Positions 24,594 through 34,647 of a stretch of DNA of 64,000 nucleotides are shown piece after piece; position 1 is the first letter of the stretch, and each line of letters starts with the position of its first letter. The translations under genes were made by a program, and so were the position numbers. The DNA comes from a bacterium (GTDB lineage Bacteria; Desulfobacterota; Binatia; DP-6), in NCBI GenBank assembly GCA_026129405.1, contig JAHCID010000010.1, forward strand, positions 84,600-148,599, in the 5' to 3' direction. The notes beneath the pieces were generated by a model. It was not told where the DNA came from and made no database searches. It worked only from the letters and a program-made list of their open reading frames with translations.

Positions 24594-26391
24594 GCTCGTT
24601 CTCCAGTTCCTCGCGCCCGCCCTCGTCGTGCTCGTCGGGGCGGCGGCGGGTCCGTACGTCTCGGTCGTGCTCGAGCGCGAGCAGGTCGACACGGTGGCGC
24701 GCCGGCTCGCCGCGGAGGCGCGCGTCGCCGGCGAGCTGCTGCCCTGGGACGGCGGCACGGCGCTCGACGACGCCTGCGCGCAGCTGTCGTCGGGGCTCGA
24801 GGTGCGCGTCACGGTGCTCGGTGCGGATGGCGCGGTCTTGTGCGAGTCCTCGCGGGCGTCGTCGGAGCTGGGCTCGCACGCCGATCGGCCCGAAGTTCGG
24901 CAGGCGCTGACCATGGGGTCGGGCACGGCGACGCGCTGGAGCGATACGGCGCAGGCGCATCTCGTCTACGCCGCCGTGCGGCAGCAACGCGACGGTGCGG
25001 TGCGCGTCATCCGCGTGGCGATGCCGGCGGACGTGTTGAGCGCCGGCGCGGCGTGGGCGCGTCGGCTGGCGCTCGTCGTCGTTGCAGTGGCGCTCGCGCT
25101 CGCGGTGCTCGTGGCCGTCCTGCTGTCGGCCCGCATGCTGCGCCGGCTTCAGCGGCTCGTCGGCTTCGCGAGCCGGCTCGCCGCCGGCGAGCCGGCGCCG
25201 TACCTCGCACCGGAGCGGCGCGACGATCTCGGCGGGCTGGAGGCGCAGCTGAGCGAGATGGCGCGGCGGGTGGCGGGCACGATCGCCGAGCTGCGCGTGG
25301 AGCAGGAACGGCTCGAAGCCATCCTGCGCGGCATGGTCGAGGGCGTGCTCGTCACCGACATGCGCGGGAACGTCGTCCTCATGAACGCCCGCGCCCGCGA
25401 GGTGCTCGGCATCGCGATCGACGACGCCACGCCCGGTCGCCCGCTGGTCGACCTGACGCGTGATCCCGCGCTGGGCGACCTGCTGCGCGAGCTCGAGGCG
25501 GGCGCGGCGATCGCGTCGCGCGACGTCACGCTCGGGGGCGGGCAGGGGCCGACGCTCCAGGTGAACGGCGCCCGCCTGCGCGCCGCCGACGGGCAGGTGT
25601 TCGGCTTCGTCATCGTGCTGCACGACGTCACCGAGCTGCGCCGACTCGAGGTCATCCGGCGCGACTTCGTCGCCAACGTCTCGCACGAGCTGCGCACGCC
25701 GCTCACCGCCATCAAGGGCTACGCCGAGACCCTGCTCGGCGCCGCCGGCGACGACCGCGAAACCGCCCGCCGCTTCCTTGCCGTGATCGACCGTCACTCC
25801 GAGCGGCTGGGCCGTCTCATCGACGATCTGCTGACCCTCTCCGACCTCGAGCTCGGCCGTACGCCGCTGCGCATCGGTGCGGTGGCGATGGGCCCCGTCG
25901 TCGACGACGTCCTGCAGATCTTCGCCGAGCCCGTCGCCCGCGCCGGCGTCCGCGTCGAAGCCCAGGTCGCCCCCGGCCTCGCGATGGTGCAGGCCGACGG
26001 CGACCGCCTGCGCCAGGTGCTCATCAACCTCGTCGACAACGCCATCAAGTACACGCCGAAGGATGGCCACGTCCTCGTCCGCGCCATGGCGGCCGCAGGC
26101 CCCGAGCACGCCGGCATGGTCGAGATCGCCATCGAGGACTCCGGCATCGGCATCCCCGCGCAGGATCTCCCGCGTCTGACGGAGCGCTTCTTCCGCGTCG
26201 ACAAAGCCCGCTCCCGCGAGCTCGGCGGCACCGGCCTCGGCCTCGCCATCGTGAAGCACATCGTCCAGGCCCACGGCGGCTCGCTCGCCATTTCGAGCGC
26301 CCTCGGCCAAGGCACCACGGTCCGCGTCTTCTTCCCTGCTGCCGCCCCCCCACAGGAGCAACGCACCCAACTCAGCCTGGTCCGGCGTTAG
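24556..26391 (+). CDS. phoR: Phosphate regulon sensor kinase PhoR
   Basis: About 611 residues if started at TTG 24556, which overlaps phoB by 38 bp; the next candidates are internal. Two N-terminal membrane helices flank a periplasmic region of about 150 residues, followed by a HAMP-like linker, a PAS domain (LEAILRGMVEGVLVTDMRGN), the H-box NVSHELRTPLTAIKG (His about 377) and the ATPase domain (INLVDNAIKYTP, EDSGIGIP, GTGLGLAIVKHI). The layout is the PhoR/ResE type. PhoR senses phosphate through PstSCAB and PhoU, which are encoded just beyond its end on the other strand. Confidence 0.9.
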   Translation: MDTNSIPKRWSPKLVLQFLAPALVVLVGAAAGPYVSVVLEREQVDTVARRLAAEARVAGELLPWDGGTALDDACAQLSSGLEVRVTVLGADGAVLCESSRASSELGSHADRPEVRQALTMGSGTATRWSDTAQAHLVYAAVRQQRDGAVRVIRVAMPADVLSAGAAWARRLALVVVAVALALAVLVAVLLSARMLRRLQRLVGFASRLAAGEPAPYLAPERRDDLGGLEAQLSEMARRVAGTIAELRVEQERLEAILRGMVEGVLVTDMRGNVVLMNARAREVLGIAIDDATPGRPLVDLTRDPALGDLLRELEAGAAIASRDVTLGGGQGPTLQVNGARLRAADGQVFGFVIVLHDVTELRRLEVIRRDFVANVSHELRTPLTAIKGYAETLLGAAGDDRETARRFLAVIDRHSERLGRLIDDLLTLSDLELGRTPLRIGAVAMGPVVDDVLQIFAEPVARAGVRVEAQVAPGLAMVQADGDRLRQVLINLVDNAIKYTPKDGHVLVRAMAAAGPEHAGMVEIAIEDSGIGIPAQDLPRLTERFFRVDKARSRELGGTGLGLAIVKHIVQAHGGSLAISSALGQGTTVRVFFPAAAPPQEQRTQLSLVRR

Positions 26392-26401
26392 TCGGTATCG
26401 G

Positions 26402-26418
26402 GCGCGCCCTTGGCGCGC
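26402..26418. terminator. Hairpin between convergent phoR and phoU
   Basis: Perfect inverted repeat GCGCGCC-CTT-GGCGCGC (7-bp arms, 3-nt loop), 11 bp after the phoR stop. GC-rich with no T-run; it could end transcripts from either side. Confidence 0.45.
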
Positions 26419-26474
26419 GGACGGGAGCCCGCACGGCGCTCCACGGCCCCCCGGGGCCCCCCGCGCCCCCGCCG

Positions 26475-27158
26475 CTACAGATCCCGCGGCACGGTGTCCA
26501 TGTGGCGGATCGACTGCCCCTTCACCAGGAACACGACCATCTCGGCGATGTTCGTCGCATGGTCCGCGATCCGCTCGAGGTATTTCGACACGAACAGCAT
26601 GCGCATGCCGCGGCTGATCGCGGTCGGATCCTCGACCATGAACCCCAGCAGCTCGCGGAAGAGCTGCCCGTGCAGCTTGTCGATCGCGTCGTCGGCGTCG
26701 AGGACGCGCAGGGCCAGCTCGACGTCCTCGTTGACGAAGGCGTCGAGGCTCTGGTGGACCATGGTGCTGGCCAGCTCGGCCATGCGCGGGATGTCGATGT
26801 AGGGCTTGATCGGCAGCTCGGCCGCGAGCTCGAGGGCGCGCTCGGCGATGTGCGTCGCGAGGTCGCCGATGCGCTCGAGGTCGGTGGTGATCTTGAGGGC
26901 CGTGGTGATGAGGCGCAGGTCGCGCGCCGCGGGCTGGTGCAGGGCGAGGAGGCGGATCGACAGCTCGTCGACCTCGACGTCGAGCCGGTTCACGGTGTGA
27001 TCGCGCTCGATCGTCTGCTTCGCGAGCGTCTCGTCGCGCTCCGTGAGGGCCTTGATCGCGTGTGCGATCTGGCTCTCGACGAGCCCGCCCATCTCGAGGA
27101 CGTGCTTGCGCAGCTGGGCGAGCTGGCTCTCGAACGCGCGATCCGTGTGCTGCGGCAT
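26475..27158 (-). CDS. phoU: Phosphate signalling protein PhoU
   Basis: A 227-residue all-alpha protein made of two PhoU repeats, each with the metal-binding ExxxD-type helix (ITTDLERIGDLATHIAER and SKYLERIADHATNIAEM). PhoU connects PstB with PhoR and keeps the regulon off when phosphate is plentiful. The ATG overlaps the pstB stop (TGATG). It is the last gene of pstSCAB-phoU. Confidence 0.95.
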   Translation of the reverse strand: MPQHTDRAFESQLAQLRKHVLEMGGLVESQIAHAIKALTERDETLAKQTIERDHTVNRLDVEVDELSIRLLALHQPAARDLRLITTALKITTDLERIGDLATHIAERALELAAELPIKPYIDIPRMAELASTMVHQSLDAFVNEDVELALRVLDADDAIDKLHGQLFRELLGFMVEDPTAISRGMRMLFVSKYLERIADHATNIAEMVVFLVKGQSIRHMDTVPRDL

Positions 27159-27955
27159 CAGCCGAACCGTCCCGTGATGTAGTCTTCGGTCTCGGGCCGC
27201 GCCGGGGTGGTGAAGAGCCGGTCGGTAGGCCCGAATTCGATGAGGCGGCCGAGGTAGAAGTAGGCGGTGTAGTCCGAGACGCGCGCCGCCTGCTGCATGT
27301 TGTGGGTGACGATCACGATCGTGTAGCGTTCCTTCAGCTCCTGGATCAGCTCCTCGATCTTGGCGGTGGCGATCGGGTCGAGTGCCGACGCGGGCTCGTC
27401 CATGAGGAGGACCTCGGGCTCGACCGCGAGCGCGCGCGCGATGCAGAGGCGCTGCTGCTGGCCGCCGGAGAGCTCGAGCGCCGACTTCTCCAGCCGATCG
27501 GCCACCTCGTCCCACAGCGCCGCCTGGCGCAGGCTGCGCTCGGCGATCTCCTGGAGCGCATGGCGGTCGCGGATGCCGTGGATACGCGGTCCGAACGCCA
27601 CGTTCTCGAAGATCGACTTCGGAAACGGGTTGGACTTCTGGAAGACCATGCCGACCTGGCGGCGGAGCACGACGGGATCGACCTCGGGCGAGTAGATCGG
27701 CTGATCGTCGAGGAACACCTGGCCGTCGATACGCACGTTCGGGATGTGGTCGTTCATGCGGTTGAGGCAGCGCAGGAACGTCGACTTGCCGCATCCCGAG
27801 GGCCCGATGAGCGCCGTCACGCGGTGCTCCGGGATCTCGAGCGAGAGGCGGTCGAGGCCGAGAGAGGGGCCGTAGTGGACGGCGAGATCGCGCACCGACA
27901 TCTTGATGGAGCAGTCGGACGCGAGCGGGGCGACGTGGGCGGCGTTGGCGCTCAT
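27158..27955 (-). CDS. pstB: Phosphate ABC transporter ATPase PstB
   Basis: A 265-residue ABC ATPase: Walker [16 protein letters not shown]-loop ([15 protein letters not shown]), signature LSGGQQQRL, Walker [15 protein letters not shown]-loop ([13 protein letters not shown]). RCLNRMND just after Walker A and NPFPKSI are PstB-specific wording. It energises phosphate import through PstC/PstA at the inner membrane. Confidence 0.97.
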   Translation of the reverse strand: MSANAAHVAPLASDCSIKMSVRDLAVHYGPSLGLDRLSLEIPEHRVTALIGPSGCGKSTFLRCLNRMNDHIPNVRIDGQVFLDDQPIYSPEVDPVVLRRQVGMVFQKSNPFPKSIFENVAFGPRIHGIRDRHALQEIAERSLRQAALWDEVADRLEKSALELSGGQQQRLCIARALAVEPEVLLMDEPASALDPIATAKIEELIQELKERYTIVIVTHNMQQAARVSDYTAYFYLGRLIEFGPTDRLFTTPARPETEDYITGRFG

Positions 27956-28013
27956 GGGTTCGGACGTTTGCCGAGGATAGACCGGGCTCCCGACGCTGCC
28001 AAGGCCGAAAACC

Positions 28014-28919
28014 TCAGTCGAAGCCGCGCCGCTGGGTGCGGTTGCGGATCACCACCGCGGCGGCGTTCATGGTGATGAGCACGACGAGGAGCACGACGAT
28101 GCCGGCCGCCGCGTTGACGTGGAACTCGGCCTGGGGGCGCGAGATCCAGTTGAAGATCTGGATCGGGAGCGCGGTGAACGGCGTCTGGAGGCCGCTCAGC
28201 GACAGCTCCGGTACGAAGGCGACGTAGGTGAGCGCGCCGATCGTGATCAGCGGCGCCGTCTCGCCGATGGCCCGGGCGAGCGCCAGGATGGTGCCCGTCA
28301 GGATGCCGGGGAGGGCGGCCGGGACGACGAGCCGGCTCACGACCTGCCAGCGGGTGGCCCCGAGCGCGTAGCCGCCCTGGCGCAGCGAATCCGGCACGGC
28401 GCGCAGCGCCTCGCGCGACGCGATGATGAGGATCGGCATCACCAGAAGCGACATGGTCAGCGACCCGGCGAGCACGCTGCGTCCGCCGGTCAGCGGCTGG
28501 AGGAAGCGGACGAACAGCTCGAGCCCGAGGAGCCCGTAGATCACCGACGGCACGCCGGCGAGGTTCGCGATGTTGATCTCGATGAGCCGCTGGAGCGGGC
28601 CGCGCGACGAATACTCCTCGAGGTAGAGCGCCGCCCCGACGCCGAGGGGAAACGCGAAGCACGCCGTCAGCACGAGCAGCCACAGCGAGCCGATGAACGC
28701 CGAGTAGATGCCGGCCTGGCTCGCGCGGCGCGACGGGAACGAGGTGAGGAACTCCCAGCTGAGCCGGGGAAAACCGTCGGTGAGCACGTCGAGGAGGAGG
28801 ATCGCGAGGACGCCGACGCCGAAGAACGTGGCGGCGCGGCCGAGGTGGAGGAACAACCGCTCGATCGTCCGCCGGCGTGCGAGATGCGGATCGTGGGAGG
28901 CGATGAGGCGCTTAGGCAT
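28014..28919 (-). CDS. pstA: Phosphate ABC transporter permease PstA
   Basis: A 301-residue permease with about six membrane helices and the ABC-permease EAA loop ([21 protein letters not shown] … [16 protein letters not shown]). [15 protein letters not shown] is typical of PstA. Its start overlaps the pstC stop by 8 bp, so the two permeases are coupled. Confidence 0.95.
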   Translation of the reverse strand: MPKRLIASHDPHLARRRTIERLFLHLGRAATFFGVGVLAILLLDVLTDGFPRLSWEFLTSFPSRRASQAGIYSAFIGSLWLLVLTACFAFPLGVGAALYLEEYSSRGPLQRLIEINIANLAGVPSVIYGLLGLELFVRFLQPLTGGRSVLAGSLTMSLLVMPILIIASREALRAVPDSLRQGGYALGATRWQVVSRLVVPAALPGILTGTILALARAIGETAPLITIGALTYVAFVPELSLSGLQTPFTALPIQIFNWISRPQAEFHVNAAAGIVVLLVVLITMNAAAVVIRNRTQRRGFD

Positions 28920-29877
28920 ACCGCTCCCGGTAGCGGCGCACGAGGCGGTCGCCGAGCAGGTTCAGCACGAGGGTCATGAGGAAGAGCGCCATGCCGACCG
29001 CGAAGATCGTCTGGTACTCGAGCGTCCCGTGCGGCGTGTCGCCGAGGCTGACCTGCACGATGTACGCGGTCATGGTCTCGACCGGGACGAACGGGTTCAG
29101 GGTCAGGCGCGGGCTCTGGCCCGCCGCGATCGCGACGATCATGGTCTCGCCGACGGCGCGGGATATGGCGAGGATCACCGCCGCGACGATGCCCGACAGC
29201 GCCGCCGGCACCACGATCTTGAGTGAGACCTCGCAGCGGGTGGAGCCGAGGGCGAGGCCGGCGTCGCGCAGCCCGGTCGGCACGGCGAAGAGGGCGTCCT
29301 CGGACAGGGAGATCACGAGCGGCAGGATCATGACGCCCATGACGAGCCCGGCGCTGAGCGCGTTGAACCCCGAGATGTCCGGGAAGATCAGCTTCAGCAT
29401 CGGGGTGACGAAGAGCAGCGCGAAGTAGCCGTAGACGACGGTGGGTACGCCGGCCAGCACCTCGAGGATCGGCTTCAGCGTCCGGCGCGTCTTCGGCGCG
29501 GCGAACTCGCTGAGATAGATCGCCGCGAGAAGCCCGATCGGTAGCGCGACGGCGAGCGCGATGGCCGAGGTGAGGACCGTCGCGCTCGCCAGCACGAGGA
29601 TGCCGAAGTGCTTGTCGACGAAGAGCGGCGTCCACTGGGTGTCGGTGAGGAAGCGCCAGAGCGACACCTCGCGGAAGAAGCTCACGGTCTCGAAAACCAG
29701 GACGCCGACGATGCCGAGCGTGGTGAGAATGGTGACGGCGCTGGTGCCGAACAGGGCCAACCGGACGAGCTCCTCGAAGACCCGCCGTCCGAGCGGCTGG
29801 GCCCCCCGCGCCTGTGGACGCGACGGGAGGGGCAGCACGGTTCGCGGCGCGGAGGCGGGAGTGGCGGAGCGAGTCAT
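28912..29877 (-). CDS. pstC: Phosphate ABC transporter permease PstC
   Basis: A 321-residue permease with about six membrane helices after a 35-residue Pro/Arg-rich cytoplasmic lead. Signature regions are [20 protein letters not shown] and [20 protein letters not shown] followed by [16 protein letters not shown]. The start is the ATG at 29877, 53 bp after pstS. It pairs with PstA to form the phosphate channel. Confidence 0.95.
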   Translation of the reverse strand: MTRSATPASAPRTVLPLPSRPQARGAQPLGRRVFEELVRLALFGTSAVTILTTLGIVGVLVFETVSFFREVSLWRFLTDTQWTPLFVDKHFGILVLASATVLTSAIALAVALPIGLLAAIYLSEFAAPKTRRTLKPILEVLAGVPTVVYGYFALLFVTPMLKLIFPDISGFNALSAGLVMGVMILPLVISLSEDALFAVPTGLRDAGLALGSTRCEVSLKIVVPAALSGIVAAVILAISRAVGETMIVAIAAGQSPRLTLNPFVPVETMTAYIVQVSLGDTPHGTLEYQTIFAVGMALFLMTLVLNLLGDRLVRRYRERYA

Positions 29878-29930
29878 CCGGGGTCTCGCGAGAGGTCGCG
29901 GGAGGGTACCCGGTTCGGCACCAGGCTGCA

Positions 29931-30941
29931 TCAGTGGGCTTTCTCCTTCGAGAGGAGGTCGACGACGGTCACGCCGACCTGGGAGCCCTTGCCTTCGAAG
30001 ACCGACCCGGTGACGCGCTTCTCCAGGCGGGTCTTGGCGAGCGCATAGGCTTCGGCCGGGAGCGGGATGTAGCCGACCTCCTTCACGAGGGCACCGGCCT
30101 GCGCCAGGTAGAAGTCGATGAAGGCCTTCACCTGCGGCTTCTCGAGCGACTTCGTGCTGACGTAGATGAAGAGCGGACGCGCCAGCGGCTGATAGGTTCC
30201 CTTCTCGACGGTCTCGGGCGAAGGGAGGATGCAGCCGGCGCCGTTGGCGTCGTTCTCGTCGTCGATGGCCACGAGCTTCAGCTTCGACTGGTTCTCCTCG
30301 TAGTACGCGAAGCCGAAGAAGCCGAGGGCCAGGGGATCGGTGGCGATGCCCTGCACGATCACGTTGTCGTCCTCGCTCGACTGGAAGTCGCCGCGGCTCG
30401 CGTGCTCCTTCCCGACGATCGCCTCCGTGAAGTAGTCGTACGTGCCGGAGTCGACGCCGGGACCGAGGAGGTGGATGTCCTTGTCCGGCCAGCCGGGCCG
30501 CACCTGGCTCCACTTCGTGATCTTGCCTTGGGCCTCGGGCTCCCAGATCGTCTTCAGCTCCTTGACGGTCATGCAGGTGGCCCAGTCGTTCTTCGGGTTC
30601 ACCATGATCGCGAGACCGTCGTAGGCGATCGGCAGCTCGACGTACTCGATCCCGGCCTTGCCGCACTGCTCGACCTCGGTCGGCTTGATCGGCCGCGAGG
30701 CGTCGGAGACGTCGGTCTCGCCGGCGCAGAACTTCTTGAAGCCGCCGCCGGTACCGGAGATGCCGACCGTCACCTGTGTCTTCGGGGTCGTCTTCTGGAA
30801 CTCCTCGGCGACCGCTTCCGTGATCGGGAAGACGGTGCTGGAGCCATCGACGGCGACCCGGCTCTGCGCCATCGCGCGACCGGGGGCCATGCTGCCGACG
30901 GCAGCCGCCAGGGTGAGAGCCGCAACCACTCGCTGGGTCAT
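29931..30941 (-). CDS. pstS: Periplasmic phosphate-binding protein PstS
   Basis: A 336-residue protein with a signal peptide (1–25, cleavage AMA-Q) and phosphate-binding loops [32 protein letters not shown] and [12 protein letters not shown], as in the PstS group with a DGSSTVFP start. Three to four cysteines may form disulfides. GGAGGA lies about 7 nt before the ATG. It is the first gene of the pst operon, probably the most strongly induced under phosphate starvation. Confidence 0.95.
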   Translation of the reverse strand: MTQRVVAALTLAAAVGSMAPGRAMAQSRVAVDGSSTVFPITEAVAEEFQKTTPKTQVTVGISGTGGGFKKFCAGETDVSDASRPIKPTEVEQCGKAGIEYVELPIAYDGLAIMVNPKNDWATCMTVKELKTIWEPEAQGKITKWSQVRPGWPDKDIHLLGPGVDSGTYDYFTEAIVGKEHASRGDFQSSEDDNVIVQGIATDPLALGFFGFAYYEENQSKLKLVAIDDENDANGAGCILPSPETVEKGTYQPLARPLFIYVSTKSLEKPQVKAFIDFYLAQAGALVKEVGYIPLPAEAYALAKTRLEKRVTGSVFEGKGSQVGVTVVDLLSKEKAH

Positions 30942-31273
30942 TCGCTAGTCCTCCGCTACTGCGTCCACCGCCCCAAGCGCCGGTTGCCCGGTAACTCGTG
31001 AGCGCGGGGCCTCGATCGGGCCCGGTCCGGGGGTCGTCGTGAGTCGGCAGGACGGCGGGGACACGTTTCCCTGCTCGTCGAAGCGGCCTCCCATTGCCGC
31101 CGAGGTACCAGCGTCGTGTTTCAATTCTGTTACGACGCGGTGAATACACCGAAATCCTGCCCGTATTTCCTCGTGAACTCTCCAGCCTGCCGTGTGCGAT
31201 GTGTTACGCGCCTGTTTCCGTCGGGGAAATGCGGCTCCGGCGGTCGTGACCTTACGAAAGGAGCGACGAAGTC
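30942..31273. other. Divergent intergenic region, pstS / porin
   Basis: A 332-bp stretch without a gene. It holds the pstS ribosome site next to 30941, an unremarkable GC-rich half near pstS, then an AT-richer patch (31111–31170) with an inverted repeat GCGTCGT-N14-ACGACGC (31111–31138) overlapping the Pho-box-like repeats, and an AAAGGAG site before the porin ATG. Confidence 0.8.
31117..31145 (+). promoter_or_regulatory. Three-unit Pho-box-like site between pstS and porin
   Basis: TGTTTCA, TGTTACG and GGTGAAT start at 31117, 31128 and 31139, exactly 11 bp apart, with an AT-rich first spacer (ATTC) as in classical PhoB boxes. The unit pattern n-GT-n matches the site before phoB. It lies about 130 bp upstream of the porin start and about 175 bp upstream of pstS; its orientation favours the porin. 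Confidence 0.6.
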
Positions 31274-32647
31274 ATGGGGGGACGGACATGGACGGCCGTG
31301 GTCCTCGCCGCGACGGTGCTGACGGGCGCTGCGCAGGGGGAATCCAACGTCGAGCGACGCCTGCGCGAGCTCGAGGAGACGGTCAGGAGGCAGGCGGCGG
31401 AGATACAGACGCTTCGTGAGGAGCTGCATGACAGGCCGCCCGAAGCGGCGGCGCAGCCGGCGGTGCCCGCCGGGCCGACGTCGCCGAAGGTGGCCGAGGC
31501 CGAGCAGGCCATCGCGAAGCAGAAGGAGGAGGCGGTCGCCAAGGGCGCGCTGCCCGGCTGGGTCAACTACCAGATCGGCAAGGGCTTCACCTTCCAGACC
31601 GCGGACGACCGCTTCAAGCTGAGCCTCTACAACCGTCTCCAGGCCCGCTACTCCTACATCGACGGCGAGGACCTCCCCGGGCTCGACGACACCAGCGGGT
31701 TCGAGGTCCGGCGCATGAAGACCGTCTTCGAGGGCCACGCCTTCGACCCGTCCCTGCTCTTCAAGGTGCAGGTGAACTGGGTGGCGGACACGATCCTCGA
31801 GGACGCCTATCTGCACTGGATCCCGCGCAAGTACGCCGGCGTCCAGGTCGGTCAGTACAAGGTGCCGTTCAACCGCCAGCAGCTGACGTCGTCGGGCGCG
31901 CTCCAGTTCGTCGAGCGCTCGATCGCCGACAACTTCTTCACGCCGGCGCGCGACCGCGGCGTCACCCTCACGGGGAGCTGGTTCGGCGAGAAGCAGGACC
32001 TGCTCGAGTGGAACGCCGGCATCTTCAACGGCAACGGCATCAACGGCATGCCGAACGAGAACAGCGATCACATGGCGGCCGGCCGCCTGCTGTGGATGCC
32101 GCTCGGCGCGTTCAAGTACTACGTCGAGTCCGACGTCGACGACACGCCGGAGCCGCGGCTCGGTATCGGCGCCGCGTACCTCTACAACTCGCAGGCCGAC
32201 ACCGGCGCCGGCAACACCGCCCGCATCCTCTCGTCCTCGCGCCTGGGCGGCGATTGGGACCCCCCGATCGACGGGCGGGTCGACGTCGTCCAGGCGACGT
32301 TCGACACGCAGCTCAAGTGGCGCGGGCTGTCGGTGCTCGGCGACTACTACTGGGCCGAGGGCGATCCGAACGACCGCTCCACGCACAGCGCGCAGGGCTA
32401 CAACACGCAGATCGGCTACTTCATCCTCCCGAAGAAGCTCGAGGCGGCGTTCCGGTGGTCGTGGGTCAACCGCGACCTCCAGACCTCACGCGCCAGCATG
32501 CGCGAGATCGGCGGCGCGCTCGGCTACTTCTTCCTCGCGCACAACCTGAAGCTCCAGGGCGACATCCGCTCGCTCCGCGAGGAGTTTCCGGGTGCACCGA
32601 GGGAGGACTCGCTGGAGTACCGGCTCCAGCTCCAGGCGATCTTCTGA
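31274..32647 (+). CDS. OprO/OprP-type phosphate-selective porin
   Basis: A 457-residue outer-membrane protein: signal peptide (about 1–22), a coiled-coil segment (about 25–50, ERRLRELEETVRRQAAEIQ), an Ala/Pro linker, then an aromatic-rich beta barrel (FKLSLYNRLQARYSYIDGED, LFKVQVNWVAD, AYLHWIPRKYAGVQVGQYK) ending in Phe, the usual outer-membrane insertion signal. Family: phosphate-selective porin O/P. Its position opposite pstS and the Pho box support a role in phosphate or polyphosphate uptake. A different anion is possible. Confidence 0.88.
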   Translation: MGGRTWTAVVLAATVLTGAAQGESNVERRLRELEETVRRQAAEIQTLREELHDRPPEAAAQPAVPAGPTSPKVAEAEQAIAKQKEEAVAKGALPGWVNYQIGKGFTFQTADDRFKLSLYNRLQARYSYIDGEDLPGLDDTSGFEVRRMKTVFEGHAFDPSLLFKVQVNWVADTILEDAYLHWIPRKYAGVQVGQYKVPFNRQQLTSSGALQFVERSIADNFFTPARDRGVTLTGSWFGEKQDLLEWNAGIFNGNGINGMPNENSDHMAAGRLLWMPLGAFKYYVESDVDDTPEPRLGIGAAYLYNSQADTGAGNTARILSSSRLGGDWDPPIDGRVDVVQATFDTQLKWRGLSVLGDYYWAEGDPNDRSTHSAQGYNTQIGYFILPKKLEAAFRWSWVNRDLQTSRASMREIGGALGYFFLAHNLKLQGDIRSLREEFPGAPREDSLEYRLQLQAIF

Positions 32648-32654
32648 CGGCGGC

Positions 32655-32686
32655 GGCCGCCGGCGCGTCTTGCCGCGCCGGCGGCC
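32655..32686 (+). terminator. Hairpin terminator after the porin gene
   Basis: Perfect 13-bp stem GGCCGCCGGCGCG / CGCGCCGGCGGCC with a 6-nt loop, 7 bp after the porin stop. No T-run, as is common at this GC content. Confidence 0.6.
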
Positions 32687-32704
32687 ACCGCCGATGATGC
32701 CGGC

Positions 32705-33592
32705 ATGCGAGTCGGCGTCGTCGGTCTCGGGATCATGGGCGCGCCCATGGCGCGCAACTGCCTGCGCGCGGGACACGCGGTCACGGTACACACCCGCACG
32801 CGCGCGCGGGCGGTGCCGCTGCTCGACGAGGGCGCGGTCTGGGCCGACGATGCGGCCGCCGTCGCGCGCGCGGCCGACGTGGTGATCACCTGTCTGCCGG
32901 ACGGACCCGACGTCGCGCAGGTCGTGTGCGGTGCGAACGGCGTCCTCGCGGGGGCGGCGGGGCCCCTCGTCGTCGTCGACACCAGCACCATCGCGCCGGC
33001 CATCGCGCGCGACCTCGCCGCGCGATGTGCGGGGCACGCCGTCGACTTCCTCGATGCCCCGGTGTCGGGCGGCGACAAGGGTGCGATCGCCGGCACGCTG
33101 TCGATCATGGTCGGCGGCGACGCCGCGGCGTTGGAGCGCGCGCGGCCCGTGCTCCAGGCGATCGGCAGGACCATCACGCACATGGGCGGGCCGGGGCAGG
33201 GGCAGATGACGAAGCTGGTGAACCAGGTCGTCGGTGCGTGCACGTTGGCGGCGGTCGCCGAGGGCGTGCACCTCGCGGCGCGCGCGGGGCTCGATCCGGA
33301 CGCGGTGGTGGCGGCGGTCGGGAGCGGCGCGGCGTCCTCGTGGATGATGCAGCACCTCGCGCCACGCATGCAGCGTCACGACTTCGCGCCGGGGTTCATG
33401 GTGCGGCTCCAGCAGAAGGACCTGCGCCTCGCGCTCGCCGCGGCGGCCGACGTCGGGGCGCCGCTGCCGGCAACGGCGCTCGTGCAGCAGCTCTTCGCCG
33501 CCGTCGAGGCGCAGGGCGGCAGCGACCTCGGCACGCAGGCGCTGGTCTCGGCGCTGGAGGCGCTCGCGGGCGTGCCCCTGCACTCCGCTTGA
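32705..33592 (+). CDS. 3-hydroxyisobutyrate dehydrogenase-like NAD(P) oxidoreductase
   Basis: A 295-residue beta-hydroxyacid dehydrogenase: Rossmann VGVVGLGIMGAPMARN (residues 3–18), R31 after the second strand, which suggests NADP(H), substrate loop DAPVSGG (117–123) and catalytic K170 (MTKLVNQ). Members oxidise or reduce 3-hydroxy acids or small semialdehydes (HIBADH, tartronate semialdehyde reductase, glyoxylate reductase). The neighbours do not identify the substrate. The next gene begins 31 bp downstream, so the two may be cotranscribed. Confidence 0.88.
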   Translation: MRVGVVGLGIMGAPMARNCLRAGHAVTVHTRTRARAVPLLDEGAVWADDAAAVARAADVVITCLPDGPDVAQVVCGANGVLAGAAGPLVVVDTSTIAPAIARDLAARCAGHAVDFLDAPVSGGDKGAIAGTLSIMVGGDAAALERARPVLQAIGRTITHMGGPGQGQMTKLVNQVVGACTLAAVAEGVHLAARAGLDPDAVVAAVGSGAASSWMMQHLAPRMQRHDFAPGFMVRLQQKDLRLALAAAADVGAPLPATALVQQLFAAVEAQGGSDLGTQALVSALEALAGVPLHSA

Positions 33593-33623
33593 CCGCACTG
33601 CGCGCGGTCGAGTACCCGGCCGC

Positions 33624-34643
33624 ATGCAGCTCGACACCGGTCTCAGCCTGAGCGACATCCGTGTGGCGGGGGAGCAGGCGCGCGCCGCCGAGGCGTTCGG
33701 CTGGGACGGCGTCTGGACGGCGGAAGCGGGGCACGACCCCTTCCTCCCGTGCGTCGCCGCGGCGACGGCGACCGAGCGCGTCTCGATCGGCACCAACATC
33801 GCCGTCGCGTTCCCGCGCAGCCCGCTGGTGCACGCGCAGATGGCGTGGGACCTCCAGGCGCTGTCGCGCGGCCGCTTCGTCCTCGGCCTCGGCACCCAGG
33901 TGAAGGGACACAACGAGCGCCGCTACTCGACGAAATGGACGCCGCCGGGGCCGCGCCTGCGCGAGATGATCCAGCTGATCCGGCACATCTGGGACGTCTG
34001 GCAGAACGGCACGCGGCCGCACTTCGCCGGCGAGCACTACCAGTTCAGCCTGATGACGCCGTTCTTCAGCCCCGGGCCGATCGAGTGGCCGAAGATCCCG
34101 ATCTACATCGCCGGCGTGAACCCGTACGTGCTGCGGCTCGCCGGCGAGCTCTGCGACGGCCTCCATGCCCATCCGTTCCACTCCGCGAAGTACCTCCGCG
34201 AGACCGTGCTCCCGAACGTCGAGGCGGGCGCCCGCAAGACGGGCCGGCAGCGCAGCGACTGTGCCATCGCCACGACCGGGTTCGTCATCAGCGGCCGCAC
34301 GCGCGACGACTTCGGCCCTGCGCGCGCGCTCGTGCGCCAGCAGATCTCCTTCTACGCGTCGACGCGCGCCTATGCTCCGGTGCTCGAGGCGCACGGCTGG
34401 GGCGATCTCTCCCGGCGTCTCGGCGAGAAGGCCGCGACCGGCGACTGGGGCGGCATGGCCGAGCTCGTCACCGACGAGATGCTGGCCGTGTATGCGACGG
34501 AAGGCACGTGGGACGAGCTGCCCGGTCTGCTGAAGCGGAAGTACGACGGCCTCGTCGACCGCCTCGGACTCTACGCGATGCCGGGCATCCTCCCCGAGGG
34601 CACGGCGCTGGGTGAGCTCGTGCGGGCGATCCGAACCGCCTGA
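33624..34643 (+). CDS. LLM-class F420-dependent oxidoreductase (TIGR03617-like)
   Basis: A 339-residue luciferase-like TIM barrel. Motifs: EAFGWDGVWTAEAGHDPF, TNIAVAFPRSPLVHAQMAWD, LSRGRFVLGLGTQVKGHNERR, IPIYIAGVNPYVLRLAGE. The wording is that of the TIGR03617 (MSMEG_2256-type) F420-dependent group; the cofactor is inferred from family. F420 enzymes are common in actinobacteria and in some deltaproteobacterium-like lineages such as Binatota, so it is also a weak taxonomic clue. Substrate unknown. Confidence 0.82.
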   Translation: MQLDTGLSLSDIRVAGEQARAAEAFGWDGVWTAEAGHDPFLPCVAAATATERVSIGTNIAVAFPRSPLVHAQMAWDLQALSRGRFVLGLGTQVKGHNERRYSTKWTPPGPRLREMIQLIRHIWDVWQNGTRPHFAGEHYQFSLMTPFFSPGPIEWPKIPIYIAGVNPYVLRLAGELCDGLHAHPFHSAKYLRETVLPNVEAGARKTGRQRSDCAIATTGFVISGRTRDDFGPARALVRQQISFYASTRAYAPVLEAHGWGDLSRRLGEKAATGDWGGMAELVTDEMLAVYATEGTWDELPGLLKRKYDGLVDRLGLYAMPGILPEGTALGELVRAIRTA

Positions 34644-34647
34644 CGGG

